64,000 bases of DNA, taken from positions 10,842,472 to 10,906,471 of the forward strand of contig JAUJPP010000001.1 of assembly GCA_030562195.1 (NCBI GenBank), written 5' to 3'. A program made the translations under genes and the position numbers. The notes under the pieces are model-generated. The model did not search any database. It was not told the origin of the DNA and saw nothing but the letters and a program-made list of their open reading frames with translations. Position 1 is the stretch's first letter; every line of letters begins with the position of its first letter. Of the stretch, positions 36,639-49,972 are shown piece after piece. The stretch is from Nipponacmea schrenckii. Taxonomy: Eukaryota > Mollusca > Gastropoda > Lottiidae.

Positions 36639-38660
36639 TTGAACTCTTCGCAATAAATCACAATGAAACAAAAGTAAATAACACAATAGCTTGCAATCAT
36701 ATAAGATATCCGAACCTTTAAATTCTGCGAAGAAGCCGGATTCGATTGTTCCAGAGATGATGGAGATGGAAATTTAAGGTCTTTTAACTTGCGAGTCCTA
36801 TTGCTTTAAACAGTCGTGTGATATATCTGTTTCTGTGACTAACGATATCATCGCACCACAAGTGCTGAGTCACAAAACGTTTATCACACAGTAAAATACA
36901 AAAACGGCTGCTAAGACTCTTATCTTAGTGTACAAACAGAAAATGTAAACAATATGTAGTATGATGAAATATTAACCAACAGACTGCACAATTATTTGAC
37001 TGATGCAATAATAATACAATGTAGTATACATGAATTGAATGTTCTCTGATTTATTTCTTGTCATTTTTCTGTACATATTTATAAATATTAATAGGCACAA
37101 ACATATTTTACGTTTTTTGAAAAGTATTTTTGTTATCAACAAGATATTTATTGTATACAAAAGAAGTGAAACTGTATTGTAGAAAACATTATCCTTGCGT
37201 TCTTTAAGAAATTTGTTACAGAAATGTTTTATGCTCGAACTTTACAAATCTTCGATTGTCTTGTCAATAAACATCAAAAATGCCGAGTAACCTATTTTCA
37301 GACTTCTGTATTATAGCGTGGAACATCTAAAATTATGATACTTAAATTCTAGGTAATAAAGGGACATGTGCAAAAAAACCTTTGTTTATTCAAATAAGTG
37401 TAACAAGAAAATGTATGTAAGTAAGTTCAGATTGACTGCAGGAGAATAACAATTTTCATGTAGTATGAACAAATTTCAGATATTATGTGTAAGATAGAAT
37501 TATAATAATACCTGTGTACTGTATATGCCAGGTATTTTGAATTCAGTCAGACGTTAAATTATAGTGAAGGAAAATCGCCATTTTCACATACCGGTACACT
37601 TTATTCATCTTATTTTACAGTTTCCTTAGTACACTGACTCAAGTGATTTTCCCCCTTAAAAATACCAAAGACTGTCTCAATAACGATAGAGCTTCGGAAT
37701 ATACTGACCTGTACTCATTCATAAAGCAGTATAATTGAATCTTGTGTTCCGGTGGGACATCATTTTAAATACATCCCAGATTTAGATTATGTGTTGGATA
37801 TAGAGTATCAATATTGCTGTACATAATTATGTAAAAAATGTCCAAGGTTCTTTCCCTATCTAGTCATTGATACCTGGAAGTTTAGCATAATGTATTTATA
37901 AACAATATTTTACTATTTTGATACGACCCAATAATTTCAGACCAAATAATGAATTATTGGTATATATACAGTCAAACCTGTATTAAGCAACCAGTCAAGG
38001 GAAGTGGCTGGATGTGGTGCTTAATACAGGTGGCTGTTGAATACAGGTGGAGGAAGCAGGGCTGTTGATTTAATTTTTTCCCAGCCGGACATTTTTTTAA
38101 CGATGTTTTGTTGATGTCAAAACTCCAACACTAAGTACTATTCAAGTAGTATCCAACTGTAAAATGTATTTCAATGCCATAAATGTTTAGTTATATTCAT
38201 CATAATTGAGACTTTAATTTTCTGAACATACTGTCATACGTCTCATTTAATATTTTTTACGAATTTTTACAAATGCTGATTTTAAGAAAACTTTCACCGA
38301 CGATGTACTTCCGGTATGTATGTATGTCAAAGTTACCTGTAGAGAACATCAACACCTCATACTGAGAATTAATGATGATGATATTTCTGGCAACATGGTC
38401 CTGTCCTGTTTCCTATCGACAAGTTGAATATTTTGAGAAAAAAGAACTTAATTCTACCTTATCACTCATCTGGGATTTTACTCTCTAATGCCGGTCCAAA
38501 ATCAAAACCAGGTGATAATGATTACTGTGCTAATTCATGTTTTAATTGAGGTATAATAGCTTTAGCAGATTGTTGATGATTTACTTGGTTGTTTTCAAGT
38601 TTACGTTTTAAAGAGAAGCTGTCATGGATTTTAATATCGCTTATAAGACACTTTTTTATT
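36639..38660. repeat. 2 kb array segment, copy 2 (duplicate of 26662-28680)
   Basis: Near-identical to the segment at 26662. The match ends at ATTTAGTAAT; beyond that, unique sequence begins (TGACTATCTTATATC), marking the right edge of the homeobox array. Confidence 0.85.
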
Positions 38661-39127
38661 TAGTAATGACTATCTTATATCATTATCAAAATTTATTAAT
38701 CGATAATACAGGTTAATACCCTCAAAAAACACTTTTTCCAGCTGCTGATATCGCCTTACCTGTCGATTTAGGTCGACTGAACAACGTTGATTCATTCTGA
38801 CATGATTTCATTAGTATCAAAACAATACAAGGCACGATGTAGAATAAATTACCATACCATATCTTAGGGACGTGTCTCCCAGATTCTCATTCAGTTTTCT
38901 TATTCTTGCACTTTAGAAATATTTGTCGTGGTTCAATTCCCTTCCAGTTTCGTTAACGCGGACAAGAAACTACATTGGACCTTGGAATTGTACACACCTA
39001 AATAATAAGATTGACATTTTAAAAGTGGCCTAGACCCCTTTCATAGTATTGTACATTATGTACATCTGAAGAACTAAAAACTTCAGTGAAATATCTTAAG
39101 TACCAAAAAAAAAAAGCTGGATGAAAT

Positions 39128-39413
39128 ATGAGAAAACAGAAGGTATTTATACATGACAAATGCAGCAGAACAAGATTTAATGCATCAGAAACCTTTTGCA
39201 TACCTTCACGTAAAATTAGAAAATCATTAAGAAGAAAAAGTAAGAAAATAATCAAAGCCTTCTATGTAAAAAAAAGTTGATGTATATACAGATCGTCTTG
39301 AAACAATTTTAAAACAGTTGGAAGCTTCTCAAAAAACCCAACAGCTAGATAATTCAGTTCCAAATAAAACATTTAGGCTTGATTATGTTTTTAAAGCTCA
39401 TATAACTAAGTAG
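39128..39413 (+). pseudogene. Small broken coding remnant, unidentified
   Basis: An ATG frame of 50 codons (39128-39280) encodes a basic peptide with RKIRKSLRRKSKK. It stops after a run of eight A; in the next frame the sequence continues as RLETILKQLEASQKTQQ and ends with TAG at 39411. The smooth composition across the A run suggests a one-base frameshift in a former gene or retrocopy. No family recognised; could also be chance. Confidence 0.25.
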
Positions 39414-40815
39414 TAGAACAATAAAAGAACGTGATTTATTAAAGAGGCCCTATTGAAAAGTTGTTCTCTTTCTCAAAATTCAAAACTGTTTTCTGAATTT
39501 AAGCTCTACCAACCAAAGAAGCATTTCTAGATGACTTCTGTTAGTGGTAGGCATCAATCCATTCATGAAACAATACTATGTAACTTGTTTGGAAATAAAT
39601 AACTGAAATTGTCGCCTTATGTTGTGGGGATTAGTTTAATCATGGAAAGTATGTTCGGCGGTGTCCATTTTTTTCCATATCGTAAAATTAAATGAACATG
39701 AATTTGAGTTGAATATCTTGCTGCTTAAATTTGGGAACATGTTAACAGACAAACCCCATACGAAACTAAATGTGGTTCTTACATGGAAATCTGCTTTTTA
39801 TTCCTACATACAAATCCGTTGGAAACCAGACAATAAGTCTACTGTCCGTTTTCCAACTATCAAGGAATTATTAGTGTAGCAACTATATGTAAGGTTCTTG
39901 CATTGATCAGAAATGTTGAGAAGAATAGCCTGTAGGCACAGAAACGATATATACAAGGATTACGATTACACCACAAAATATTCTACAATTAGAAACAGTC
40001 GGTTAAGTTTATTAAGAAAATAAACATTTAAAAGAACAAGGTAATAAGAGTAAAGAGTGGTATATATACACTCAGTGAAAGATATAACTAAAGATAAAAA
40101 AACAAATACAATAGGCCAATAAAAGAAATGGACATATTATACAAGGGCCCATTGGACAATACTGTAGTCAAAACTGTAGTCTAATGTATCTAGCTAACAA
40201 GGATTGTGATTGCGGATCAAAATTTGTCGATATTTAGTTAGGTTTTTACAAAAATCCAAGAATATTGTTCTAATAATGAGCATAGTTTAGAATAGGAATT
40301 CATTTTGCATGGCGATAATTTTTCTTTTATGTATGCATGTGAATTTATTTCATAGGTTCCTCTTCACATATAGACACCTTTCTTCCTCTTTATCATTATT
40401 CCAGCTTTGTCTACATTACATATTTAAAATAGCACTGTGCTCAGATTTCAAATTATGAATTATCAGGCGAACACATATGTGATCAGTAGTGTTTTTTAGT
40501 CTTAAAACATTCACGATAATGAGATCATGGCTTCATTCGCTTTTATAATTTTAAAACACAAATATATCAGTAGACTCTTTGGCAAGTTTAAGAAGCAACA
40601 AGAATCAGGAGGCCTGGGGTTAATATGAATGGAATGGTTATCATGTGTTTCTCAGGAATCAGATAATGAACTGTAAAGGAAGTAAGATCCTCTAATCATT
40701 CTAATTACACAAACTTAATGTTTATGTTTTAGAGATGAACTCTAGATTATTACCAGATCCTATCAAGGACATTTATATACACCACATCTTTCTGACTGCC
40801 CTTCTCTTGTATTCT
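39414..40815. other. Intergenic DNA, nothing supported
   Basis: An ORF of 72 codons at 39661-39879 lacks recognisable features. No splice-supported exons found. Confidence 0.4.
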
Positions 40816-40817
40816 AG

Positions 40818-40888
40818 GATCTTTACTAACAGCATGGTACAGATTTAGAAAACCTCGAACCATTTCTCATCAACATCAACTCGAATGA
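40818..40888 (+). CDS. Possible terminal exon of an unidentified gene
   Basis: After a good acceptor (CTTCTCTTGTATTCTAG) a short frame encodes SLLTAWYRFRKPRTISHQHQ-LE and stops; AATAAA follows at 40947. Sequence composition is protein-like, but no upstream exon was identified, so this is weak. Confidence 0.2.
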
Positions 40889-40959
40889 AAAGGAAAAGTT
40901 GGAGCCCTTTATTTGATAAAGATGTTTAGTATGTTATAATTAATCTAATAAAATTACTG

Positions 40960-43900
40960 TAGTACTGCCATAAAAATATGTTTCGTTATAATAAATAATT
41001 TATTTATAAGAATAATGAAAAAAAATTCACAATACAATAGGATGTGTTGTTATAGTAAACCTTCGAATTTATACATTCTACTTGAAGTCGGTCTTCCAGC
41101 ACAATAGTGTCTATTAAGTATTCTATGTGATATCTTCGTCAGTTTGCCAATCAGCGATTACTTTGCTTACATTGCTTTGTTGTATTGAATATAAATAGAC
41201 TACGGAAATTTAATCAAATGTTTACTGCTTACTGCAATCGTACAGAGATATGCAGACTAGATGGAATACTATAGTTTCATCTCCTTGGCAATGGCATAGT
41301 CCTTAGATTGAAAAAAAAATCATAGACTTTCTTAAAGTACAGAGTTGAACAGTCTACAGTTTATGTTTATTTACATGTAAATGATATGTTTTCACATAGC
41401 CTTGACTGTAACTATCAAATTGTTTTCTAACGAGAAACGATCTTATCTTTATAATGAATTATACTAATGTCTTAGAAGTCATAAAAGATATCAAGGTATC
41501 AGCACTATATTAACGTGGAAATGAAAATGAGTATTATATACTGGTAGTAGAAATATTTTATCTAGACGTGTAGAGAGGTGGTGAATCCGTGGTGAAGACA
41601 GGTTTATACTGGAAAGAGACAAAATGCGTGAACTGTTGAGCTCTATACTTTAACTAAGGCATTGACTGGAATAGCTCTGGCTTAAAAACATTATCACAGG
41701 GCTGTTCGAAATAATGTTGGGCTGCTTTGAGTTGATAGCTGTTTCTACTTTTGGGCTGGTATATGTAAATTGCTCAGACTGTGGTTAAAGTTTAATTCCA
41801 TATGCCGATAAAATCAATGTAGACATGAAGCCATTAGGCCACAAGGCTTCCCGGTTGATTCAAGATTTAAGTGAGGTAAAGTGACTCTAATTTAAAGAAA
41901 ATCCAAAAATAGTCTGTGACGCCTTTAAGATCATTTTTGCTGAAAAAATTTAAAAAATGTTATTTTTTCATATTTTAACGAAGCTCAATCAAAATAATGT
42001 AAAGTTTTTATTTCATTTGCCTTAAGGGAGCTTCTTTTAATGATTTTACACTTTTGAAATATATTTTTAGGAATGATATGAATTTGATTTACTTCTTACT
42101 GTGAAATAAATTATACAGAAATTCCTAGAAATGTGTGAAAACTGCGAGTTATCTGTTGGCTTGAATATGAACATGTTATTTGGCTGGAAATCAACAGTAA
42201 ACAGATAAATAACGCACAAGGAAACTTATTATAAAGATATACTGAAACTAGATAAGACAGGTTAAATTTCAAAACATTTAAGATCCTAAATTCTGAACCA
42301 ATATATCGTGGGATTTCTTGAATTAACTCTCTTGAGAAAACTTACACACACACAAAAAATAAATAAATAAATAAATAAAAAAAAAAAAAAAAAAAGAAAC
42401 ATTAATTCGTTCAAAAACACTGGGTAGTGCCATCCTATCATCCATATAATCATTTCACCACACAGAGACAATTCAACCATCACCATATCGATTTTGAATG
42501 CCGCGAATGATTTCGGATTTTCAATAAAAATCTTGCTATTGCCTTGATGCAATTAATGGTTAAATATTATGACCCTTGAACGTGAGGAGGACTTCTATAT
42601 ACTTACCCCAGTTTTTTGAATGAAAAAAAAATATTTTGCTCATTATGTATCTAGGTTTGTCTGTATTTGAGTTTGTGCCTTTTACGCAGAATTAGTTGCT
42701 TTTTGACTGCGACAGAGTCTACCATTTCGATCGCAGGTTGATGAACATTGTATATTCCTACTTATATTCATTCGCGGCATTATTAAAGAATCTAATGGTT
42801 TACATGTAACATATTTATGAAATCAATGTGCTTGTTTTCTCTCATACTGTACAGTTTATCTCTGAAGTTTTGTTCAGAAAAAGACGGGAAGTTTTAGATG
42901 AAAACTACTTATGTTTCCGTTTATATTACGTATCTTACACATACTTGTATATTTTTCTTAAATATAGATAACTACAAATAAATAACTTAGTATACATTAA
43001 AGACTACCACACCGGAACTGGGTGGTCTTAAAAACGTTAAAGAATCCACTTTAATGTTTTCGATCCCCGAGATTAAAAGAAATTTAAAAAAGAAACAGAA
43101 TATAAGATAATTTAGTAGGTATTTCTAGAATAAAAATATTGTTAGTGGCTGAAGAAAATATTATGATAGTATTTTTAGTTACAAGTAATGAGTACAATAT
43201 GGTTCACAGATTTCCAAGCATGTCCTGAACGTTATAAAGTACATGTGCATTTATTTCAATTTTCTGTGTGAAAAGATATAGTCTTTGATATCAGCATTAG
43301 CTGACAAGAATGTTAACTAACCATTCACCAGTCACCACCACCACCGTGAAAAAGATTAGTTGCTGTAGAACTATCTTACATGTCGTGGTGCGTGGCCAGG
43401 CATTGCATCTCATCTACACTGTATTGTTATGCAACGAAGATCTTGCAAATGACGTTTGCGTAGAAAATTAGACGATACAGATGCTAAAGTTGCTCATTCA
43501 AAGCCCATCTCAGGTCGTGCTAGTAAAATTCCATCAGGGTACTCAATAGAACGTTTGTCCATGTAACTCACGGGACATGCTTCACCATTTCAATCCATTC
43601 CAACTGTATCAAAACGGATTTAAGACATCTGAAATCCTAAGGTAAGATCAAACCTCTAATCCCAAGACAAGCAGTAAGTAATGAACCAAAGTATCTGTAT
43701 TGCGATGAAAGTAATAGCTTAAGTAGCTGAGGTGATAAAGACCAGACGGTAGTTAAAATGTTGTGTGAAAAATCTCAGTCCATGTTATTATATATCTGTA
43801 TGTTCATTATCTCGGCTTACTGATAAACTACACTGATAAACTTCAACTTAAACAGCTAAATTCTTCTTTAATTATACTCATTTCTCAATTTCGGTATTCT

Positions 43901-45100
43901 TTGAAGATAATAACCTGTATTTATGAATGAAGAAAGTTAATTTTAGAAAAAGGTTATGGCAAGTCAAGGTCATAAATGTATTTAATTCTCAGAAAACAAA
44001 CAGCATTTTATATGATTTTGTCTTATTCCCAATAAATATTTTACTTTGTCCAAAACGCAATGTTCCAGTGCTATATTTACGTAAAATTCGAATGCTTTAC
44101 TTAATAAAATGCCACCCTTTTTGGAAAACAGTAAATCAGAATTTGGCTTTTAGCGGTGAAATATCCTGGCTACAGCCTATCTAAACAACGACGTAAAAGT
44201 ATCCTAACAACAGAATAAACGAAAATGTAAGGGTTTTTGTTACATAATAAACCTTTGGAGTATGAGAAATCACAATAAAGAAACATGTAAATAACATACC
44301 GTATAGGGAGTACCGGGGTATCCATCCAGTTCTGCCTCTTAAAGGCTTCTTCTTTAAAAGTTACCGAAATTGATACGCGGCTTGGTTTTTTATTCTGATC
44401 CCTGAATTTAACTCAGACACAAGATTTTGTTTCGTGGAAATGGTTGGTCAAATACATCACAACACCCGCTTGACAACAAAAAAAAACCCCCCAAAAAAAA
44501 CCCCAAAAACCAAACTAAAGTAGTTGTAAATGGGCACATTAATCCAGCCAGTTAGCTACCAGCCCACTGGAAACTCTATCTGAACAGAAATCACCACCAA
44601 ACAATGGGATATATTTTGTGGATGATTAATGTTCTCTATTGTATTATCCGGGGTACTTTATAAACATGTTTAATTGATATGAATCGATTGGGGGAGGGGG
44701 AGTGGTGTTCGGCTATTGTTCTCTTATTTTGTTCTATTGTATAGTTTCCATATTAGTGGTTGATAATGGCATGAATTTTTTAAAACAAATAGATTGTGGA
44801 TTTGTCACGCGATAATTCTTCATGTTACCAACAAATTGGTTTATGGATTTTAATTTTATCTTCGCTCAAAATTTGCATGGTATATTTCTGAAACAATCAT
44901 GTTGTATGAGATATGAAAAGTAAAACTCATATCATCAACAACATGTTTTCACGTACATTGTGGCAGCATAATCTTGGTATTCAGTATATCCTGTTCCACA
45001 TGATCATCTTCAATATGCAACCACATTAAAGCCCCCCTCACGAGTTTTCAGTGTAATTAACGACTGATTAGCGACCACCTTCCGTACCCCGACCAGCAAC
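40960..45100. other. AT-rich intergenic DNA
   Basis: Low-complexity runs (A/AAAT near 42360; A/C runs near 44480) and short random ORFs, including one of 85 codons at 43927. No gene, RNA or element boundary could be supported. Confidence 0.45.
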
Positions 45101-45104
45101 TTTC

Positions 45105-46045
45105 TATAATAATTTTTATTCAGCAATAAGGCCATTCGGCCCAAAGATACTAATACAAACTAATATAAACAAATTTGAAATAGTGGAGAAAATATATAAA
45201 CTTATCCATTTACAAAAGTTGAACAATAAACTATAATTATTTACAACAATGACTTTCTGAGAGACATACATTTATAAATAAATCAATATAAATAGAAACT
45301 GACCTGAAAATAGTTTTTCGTTTGTGCTGCACATGTTTTGGAAATTTCTAGGACATGGATATAATCTTAAAAATTTATCAGGGATATACTCGGACATTAA
45401 ATCTTTTTATAAATAACTTTAAAAAAATACATTGAAAATATCTTCAATTATTCCATTACAAATATAACGTTTTGCTCTAATATTAGCGTTCCTTCTACCT
45501 AAATTAGCAAAACCGGGAGTAAATTTAACCTTAACAGAGTAATATTTCGTTTCGCGTGTGCATTAAGTTTATCTGAAATATACAATTCTTGCATTACGTT
45601 TAATCTATAGTCTTTGAGGCTCTCACGTTGTTGAATCTTTTCGGACCTCTTTTATATTTATATCAATGAGACGTAATTTTACCGCGTTCAGCACAGCCTC
45701 GGGATTGCCCACTGTCTGAAAATGCCAAGCACATAAAAAGCCAATAGAACTTTGTTGATCCCGGTTATTCTACCAGCTGGATCGAGCCTCTTTAACATGA
45801 CATATATACTTGATTCTGATACTTTTTACAATCTAAACCTATAAGTCGAAGCCAATGTGTGATATCTTTTAACTACATAGCTAATTCGTACCGATGACAC
45901 TCTCAAGTGGCGCTAACCGATACTGCTCTGGTGCATTTGAAGAGTGAATTTGCAATATTGGGTCAGCGCAGTTTCTATGTCTTTTATATATTCTTTTCCC
46001 CATATTTCTGCACCATCTGCATCTTGTACACCCCCGTGTAATCAA
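45105..46045 (-). mobile_element. LINE 3' fragment (degenerate)
   Basis: Read on the minus strand, the right part encodes EIWGKEYIKDIETALTQYCK and a later KRYHTLAS, resembling the C-terminal region after the RT domain of mollusc CR1/RTE-like LINEs, with stops and shifts. The left end has GGGCCGAATGGCCTTATTGC followed by TGAATAAAAATTATTA, the hairpin-plus-TGAATAAA type 3' end of such elements. The 5' part is absent. Confidence 0.6.
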
Positions 46046-48253
46046 AATGAGTATTTACACTGTTTTTTCATAATGTCACTATTTTCTTTAAGAAATGTAT
46101 GCTAACTTTTCTTGCGACTACATATATTGTTCATGATACTTTGTAAAATATATTGATTCAACTGACTGACTTCCATTTGTGTCTAAACATTTTTGTTGCT
46201 GTTGTATGAAATAAATTTCTTAGATACATTCTGGGATAAGGCTTGATGTATTATATGTATATGTCTGTATACTAATATTTTTGGTTAATTGTGTTTTGTT
46301 TAGATGGTTATTCTCTAAAATATGTTTTCAGAAAAAAATAATTATAAATTCACCTGTCACTACTTAATAGCAATATCTTTAACATATGAAATTTCATTTA
46401 GGTTCTGGTTCTATACACCTGTTTAATTTAACTGTTGGTAAATTTAAATGGAGAACTCTGATAAACCACATTCGTCTTCATCTAACTATACTATAAATCT
46501 CAGAATTTTTAAATTAAATGCCAAGATCAATTCCAAGATATGCTTTTCTTTTATCTCAAAAGTAAAATTGAATATACCAATCGCAAAGTGGCAAAGTGAA
46601 GAAGAATCGGAAATACCATCGTTTCTTTGATGTATGCTAAGAAATTAATATTGACATGCGACAAGTAATGTGATTATTCAGAAGCTAACACTATGCCAGC
46701 ATGGTTGATTATTTGTTTACCTAGACTTAAGAATTTTTGTAGAGTGCCAAGAGTACACGTGTAGTATAGAACATTCTATATAATAATAGAATACGATCAT
46801 TTGATGGTTTGTTGTCCTATTGTTTACCCTTTATTGACAATCCAGTAAATAAGCCTAAACCTATATTCTGTTTTTTTTCCCCCAAAACTTCCCATTATCT
46901 CGTCAGCTATTCAGTATTAAGGAAGGGTCGGTAGTTGAATGGAGACTTCGCTGTACTTTTATTATAGATAGCAGAATTAAAGCTTTGGCCATAAAATTTC
47001 AGCTGCTACTCTGACATGTACTATGAATGCTGTACATGGTGTCTGAATGGATGGTCATCTGAAACACATGACGCAGCTATGTTAATTAGTTTGTCAACTT
47101 GATACTGCTTTGGGATGGTTCATATAAAAAAACATTGATTAGTTGGTATAATTCTACAAGTGTAAATAATAGTAAGGAAGGCGTGTTATTGCTGAATCGA
47201 ATTCCTAATAATTACAATCAACTCATAAACCAAACCCGATGTTAAAAATAAAAATCATAATCAATGAGTAGAGAAACACTAAAAATATATCTCAATTTGG
47301 GAGCTCTAATCAAATAGACTTTTGTAATTTCTGTGGGCTGACTTCTATACAAAAAAGATATTTTTCACAAATTATCTACAGAAAACACTGAAGCAGATTT
47401 CATTACCCAATGTGAAGAAATCTGCCGATCAAAGTCAAAGAAACCAAGCGGTATCTTAAATTTAAGAATAGCTGTATTCAAGTATATATACGTGCACTTC
47501 AACACAAATTTATAGTCTGCGAAAGAAATATAACAGAACAGGAAAGTCTAATTATTTTCAATTTTATCAAAGCTCCGGAAGCAACACTTCATTATAAAGA
47601 CTCATTAGTTAAATGCTTCTGAAAGATTAATGCATTCTCATAAGTCCACGATTCAAAGAAAATGAAAGCATGTTGGAAGATTGTTGTTTTATGTGCTGTT
47701 TTGTGTAGAACATTCGGTGCGATATGAAAACCAATGAAAGGAATGTAATTTACTAGCCTTCAGTCATCATCTGGCAGTCATAGTTGATCAGAAGTAAAAT
47801 TGGTTAGCTAGTTATTCCATTGAACCTAACATCAGGATATTAACACAATATTTTCTTTATAAAATTCGTCTCAAATTTCGTTTTTTCCCTGGGAGGAAGT
47901 CGGCGGCAGGTTTGTTATCGCTATTCATTAGTTCTGTGGTGTACTTTCTAGACGTTTGTGTGTGTGTAAATGTTTCGTTAATTATTGTACTTTTAATGTT
48001 TGAAGCCGTTATTCCTGCAATACCGATTAAATTTTATTTTATTTCCAATATTAACTTTCTCACTGTTTTGTTTTTACGAATGCAGCCAGGATGACTTTGC
48101 AATAACATAAAGTGCTTAAAGCAGATAAAGTTAAACGGTAACAGTGATTCGATCCAAAGAGTGAAGTTTGAGACAATCATAGTTTGATATTTGACCCGGG
48201 TGGATGTAATGATGACACGTATGCATGTAAGTGAAAATCCAGGAATGCTTTAA
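46046..48253. other. Intergenic DNA and probable 5' leader of the kinase gene
   Basis: Two 60-codon ORFs (46448, 47912) show no family features. The stretch just before 48254 contains an in-frame TAA directly before the kinase ATG. Promoter elements could not be fixed. Confidence 0.4.
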
Positions 48254-49123
48254 ATGGAATTGTACCGCAGAGCTTTGGACCATAATTGGAGAAAATCTTT
48301 GATGGAGAAGAGTTATGAAATTCTTGAGAGAATCGACGAGGGCAGTTTTGGAGAAGTCCATACCATACATAAGCATGGCGAAACAACCATCTATGCAGTT
48401 AAAGCTATCAGAGCAAATGGTGCAGTGACGGACGATGAGTATATATTGGCAGAAATTAGAAGCTTGCTGGAATTACGTCATCCACACATTGTTACTATGT
48501 ACGACTTGATTTTAAAGGACAATTTCGCATGCATCGTTATGGAGTATGCAACGCAGGGAAATCTTGAAAAATACACATTAAAACATCATCCTATTGCCGA
48601 CCAATTTATATTACGATCATTTAGTCAGATTTTATCTGCCGTAGCTCACTGTCATTCTCAATTCATAGCTCATAAAGACATCAATCCTAGTAATATTCTC
48701 ATATTTAATAACGACTGTGTCAAAATAGCGGATTTTGGATTAGCAGTAAAGTGCCACGATTCTTGTGGGCGTTTAGTATTATCGAAAGACTATTTGGGCC
48801 AGAATTCCTATTTAGCGCCCGAAGTTCTCAATCGCTGTCCTCACAATGCAATGAGTGCTGATATGTGGTCTTTAGGTTGTCTTCTCTACTTTATGTTGTG
48901 TGGAAAACCACCATTCGAAGGAACAGCTGAGCAAATAGCTCAGTACCAATTCAAAATAGGAATTCAACTTCCCACTAAATCATTAAGAAGTTGGGAATTT
49001 CTTCATAGTATTTTCAATGTGATAAAGAAGTTAAGTAAAGTGGACCCCATGATGAGATTGAGTATAAATGAATGTGTAGAGGTATGGGAAGACGTTCCAG
49101 ACAAACACGGAACACATCACTAA
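48254..49123 (+). CDS. Intronless protein kinase-like gene, 289 aa, altered catalytic loop
   Basis: One open exon covers a whole kinase domain (about residues 21-283). Visible motifs: glycine loop IDEGSFGEV (first Gly replaced by D28), YAVK with K50, helix-C E67 in AEIRSLLELRHPHIV, catalytic loop HKDINPSN (140-147), DFG 160-162, APE 188-190, DMWSLGCLLYFMLCGKPPF. HRD is HKD with the catalytic D142 kept, but the near-invariant Ser/Thr-kinase lysine two residues later is N144. Activity may therefore be reduced or unusual. Overall it looks like a small CAMK/TSSK-like Ser/Thr kinase; family not certain. The start is the first ATG after an in-frame stop. No accessory domains. Intronless in an intron-rich genome, so possibly a retrogene. 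Confidence 0.85.
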   Translation: MELYRRALDHNWRKSLMEKSYEILERIDEGSFGEVHTIHKHGETTIYAVKAIRANGAVTDDEYILAEIRSLLELRHPHIVTMYDLILKDNFACIVMEYATQGNLEKYTLKHHPIADQFILRSFSQILSAVAHCHSQFIAHKDINPSNILIFNNDCVKIADFGLAVKCHDSCGRLVLSKDYLGQNSYLAPEVLNRCPHNAMSADMWSLGCLLYFMLCGKPPFEGTAEQIAQYQFKIGIQLPTKSLRSWEFLHSIFNVIKKLSKVDPMMRLSINECVEVWEDVPDKHGTHH

Positions 49124-49231
49124 TTAGAATCTGTAATTCTAATTACATTTACGTGATTCCTTAAACATTCTTAGAAAGACAAAGAACATTCCTATTCTAG
49201 CATTTATCTATACCTTATTTTATCTGTTAGA

Positions 49232-49237
49232 AATAAA
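49232..49237 (+). terminator. Polyadenylation signal of the kinase gene
   Basis: AATAAA about 110 bp after the kinase stop codon, giving a short 3' UTR. Confidence 0.55.
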
Positions 49238-49972
49238 CGTTATAGTACAATCTTTTGATATACCAAACTGTAAGTTCGTGTACCATTCTTTGTCTGTGAC
49301 ATCTTACATTGTGTTCTTTTAATGTACTTTATTTGTAATTTATGTGAGATATAGACTGAAATGCCAGCTTAATGTTCATTTTATTAGGGGTACTACAGGC
49401 GTTATAAACACTGATGAATAATTTGATATCTAGCGTGAGAATTATCTTACAATCCCACAGAATGTTACTGATGATGAAATCGTTGACATCCATCAGGTAG
49501 TTTCTCGCTTTTGCAAACAGAACTTTCAAATTACCTCAAGTTTCGCCTTCGGCTAAATGATGAATTTATACAAGATCGAATCTCAGAAACTTAACTATAG
49601 TCTAATCACTAGGCAATTTATTGATTTGATGACAAACTGGCTTAGGAAATGTATTATAAAGACATTTGAAAATATGGTATTCTGACATACACGTTGTGTG
49701 TGAAGGTTTAATGCTATCAACCGTTAAATCCAGGCAAATGCCTCGTGCAGAAGACGTCGAAAAAGAAATTTTATTCAAAAATGAAAAATAGAAATATGAT
49801 TATCCTCTATTATATCGCTTTTTTGCTATCTATATCTCACCTATATGTTGGAAACGTTGCGTTGAAAGACAGAGCTGACTGCTTAAAATAAACAAAACCA
49901 TAGTAATGAAGCTGGCGTTCAATGTTTTTATATTTTCTTGATTTTTATTATCTTTAGTCATGACAAGGCTCT

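Noticed and set aside
42286..42552. Minus-strand ORF with a Phe/Ile run
   Set aside because: Caused by an A-rich low-complexity tract (42355-42395).
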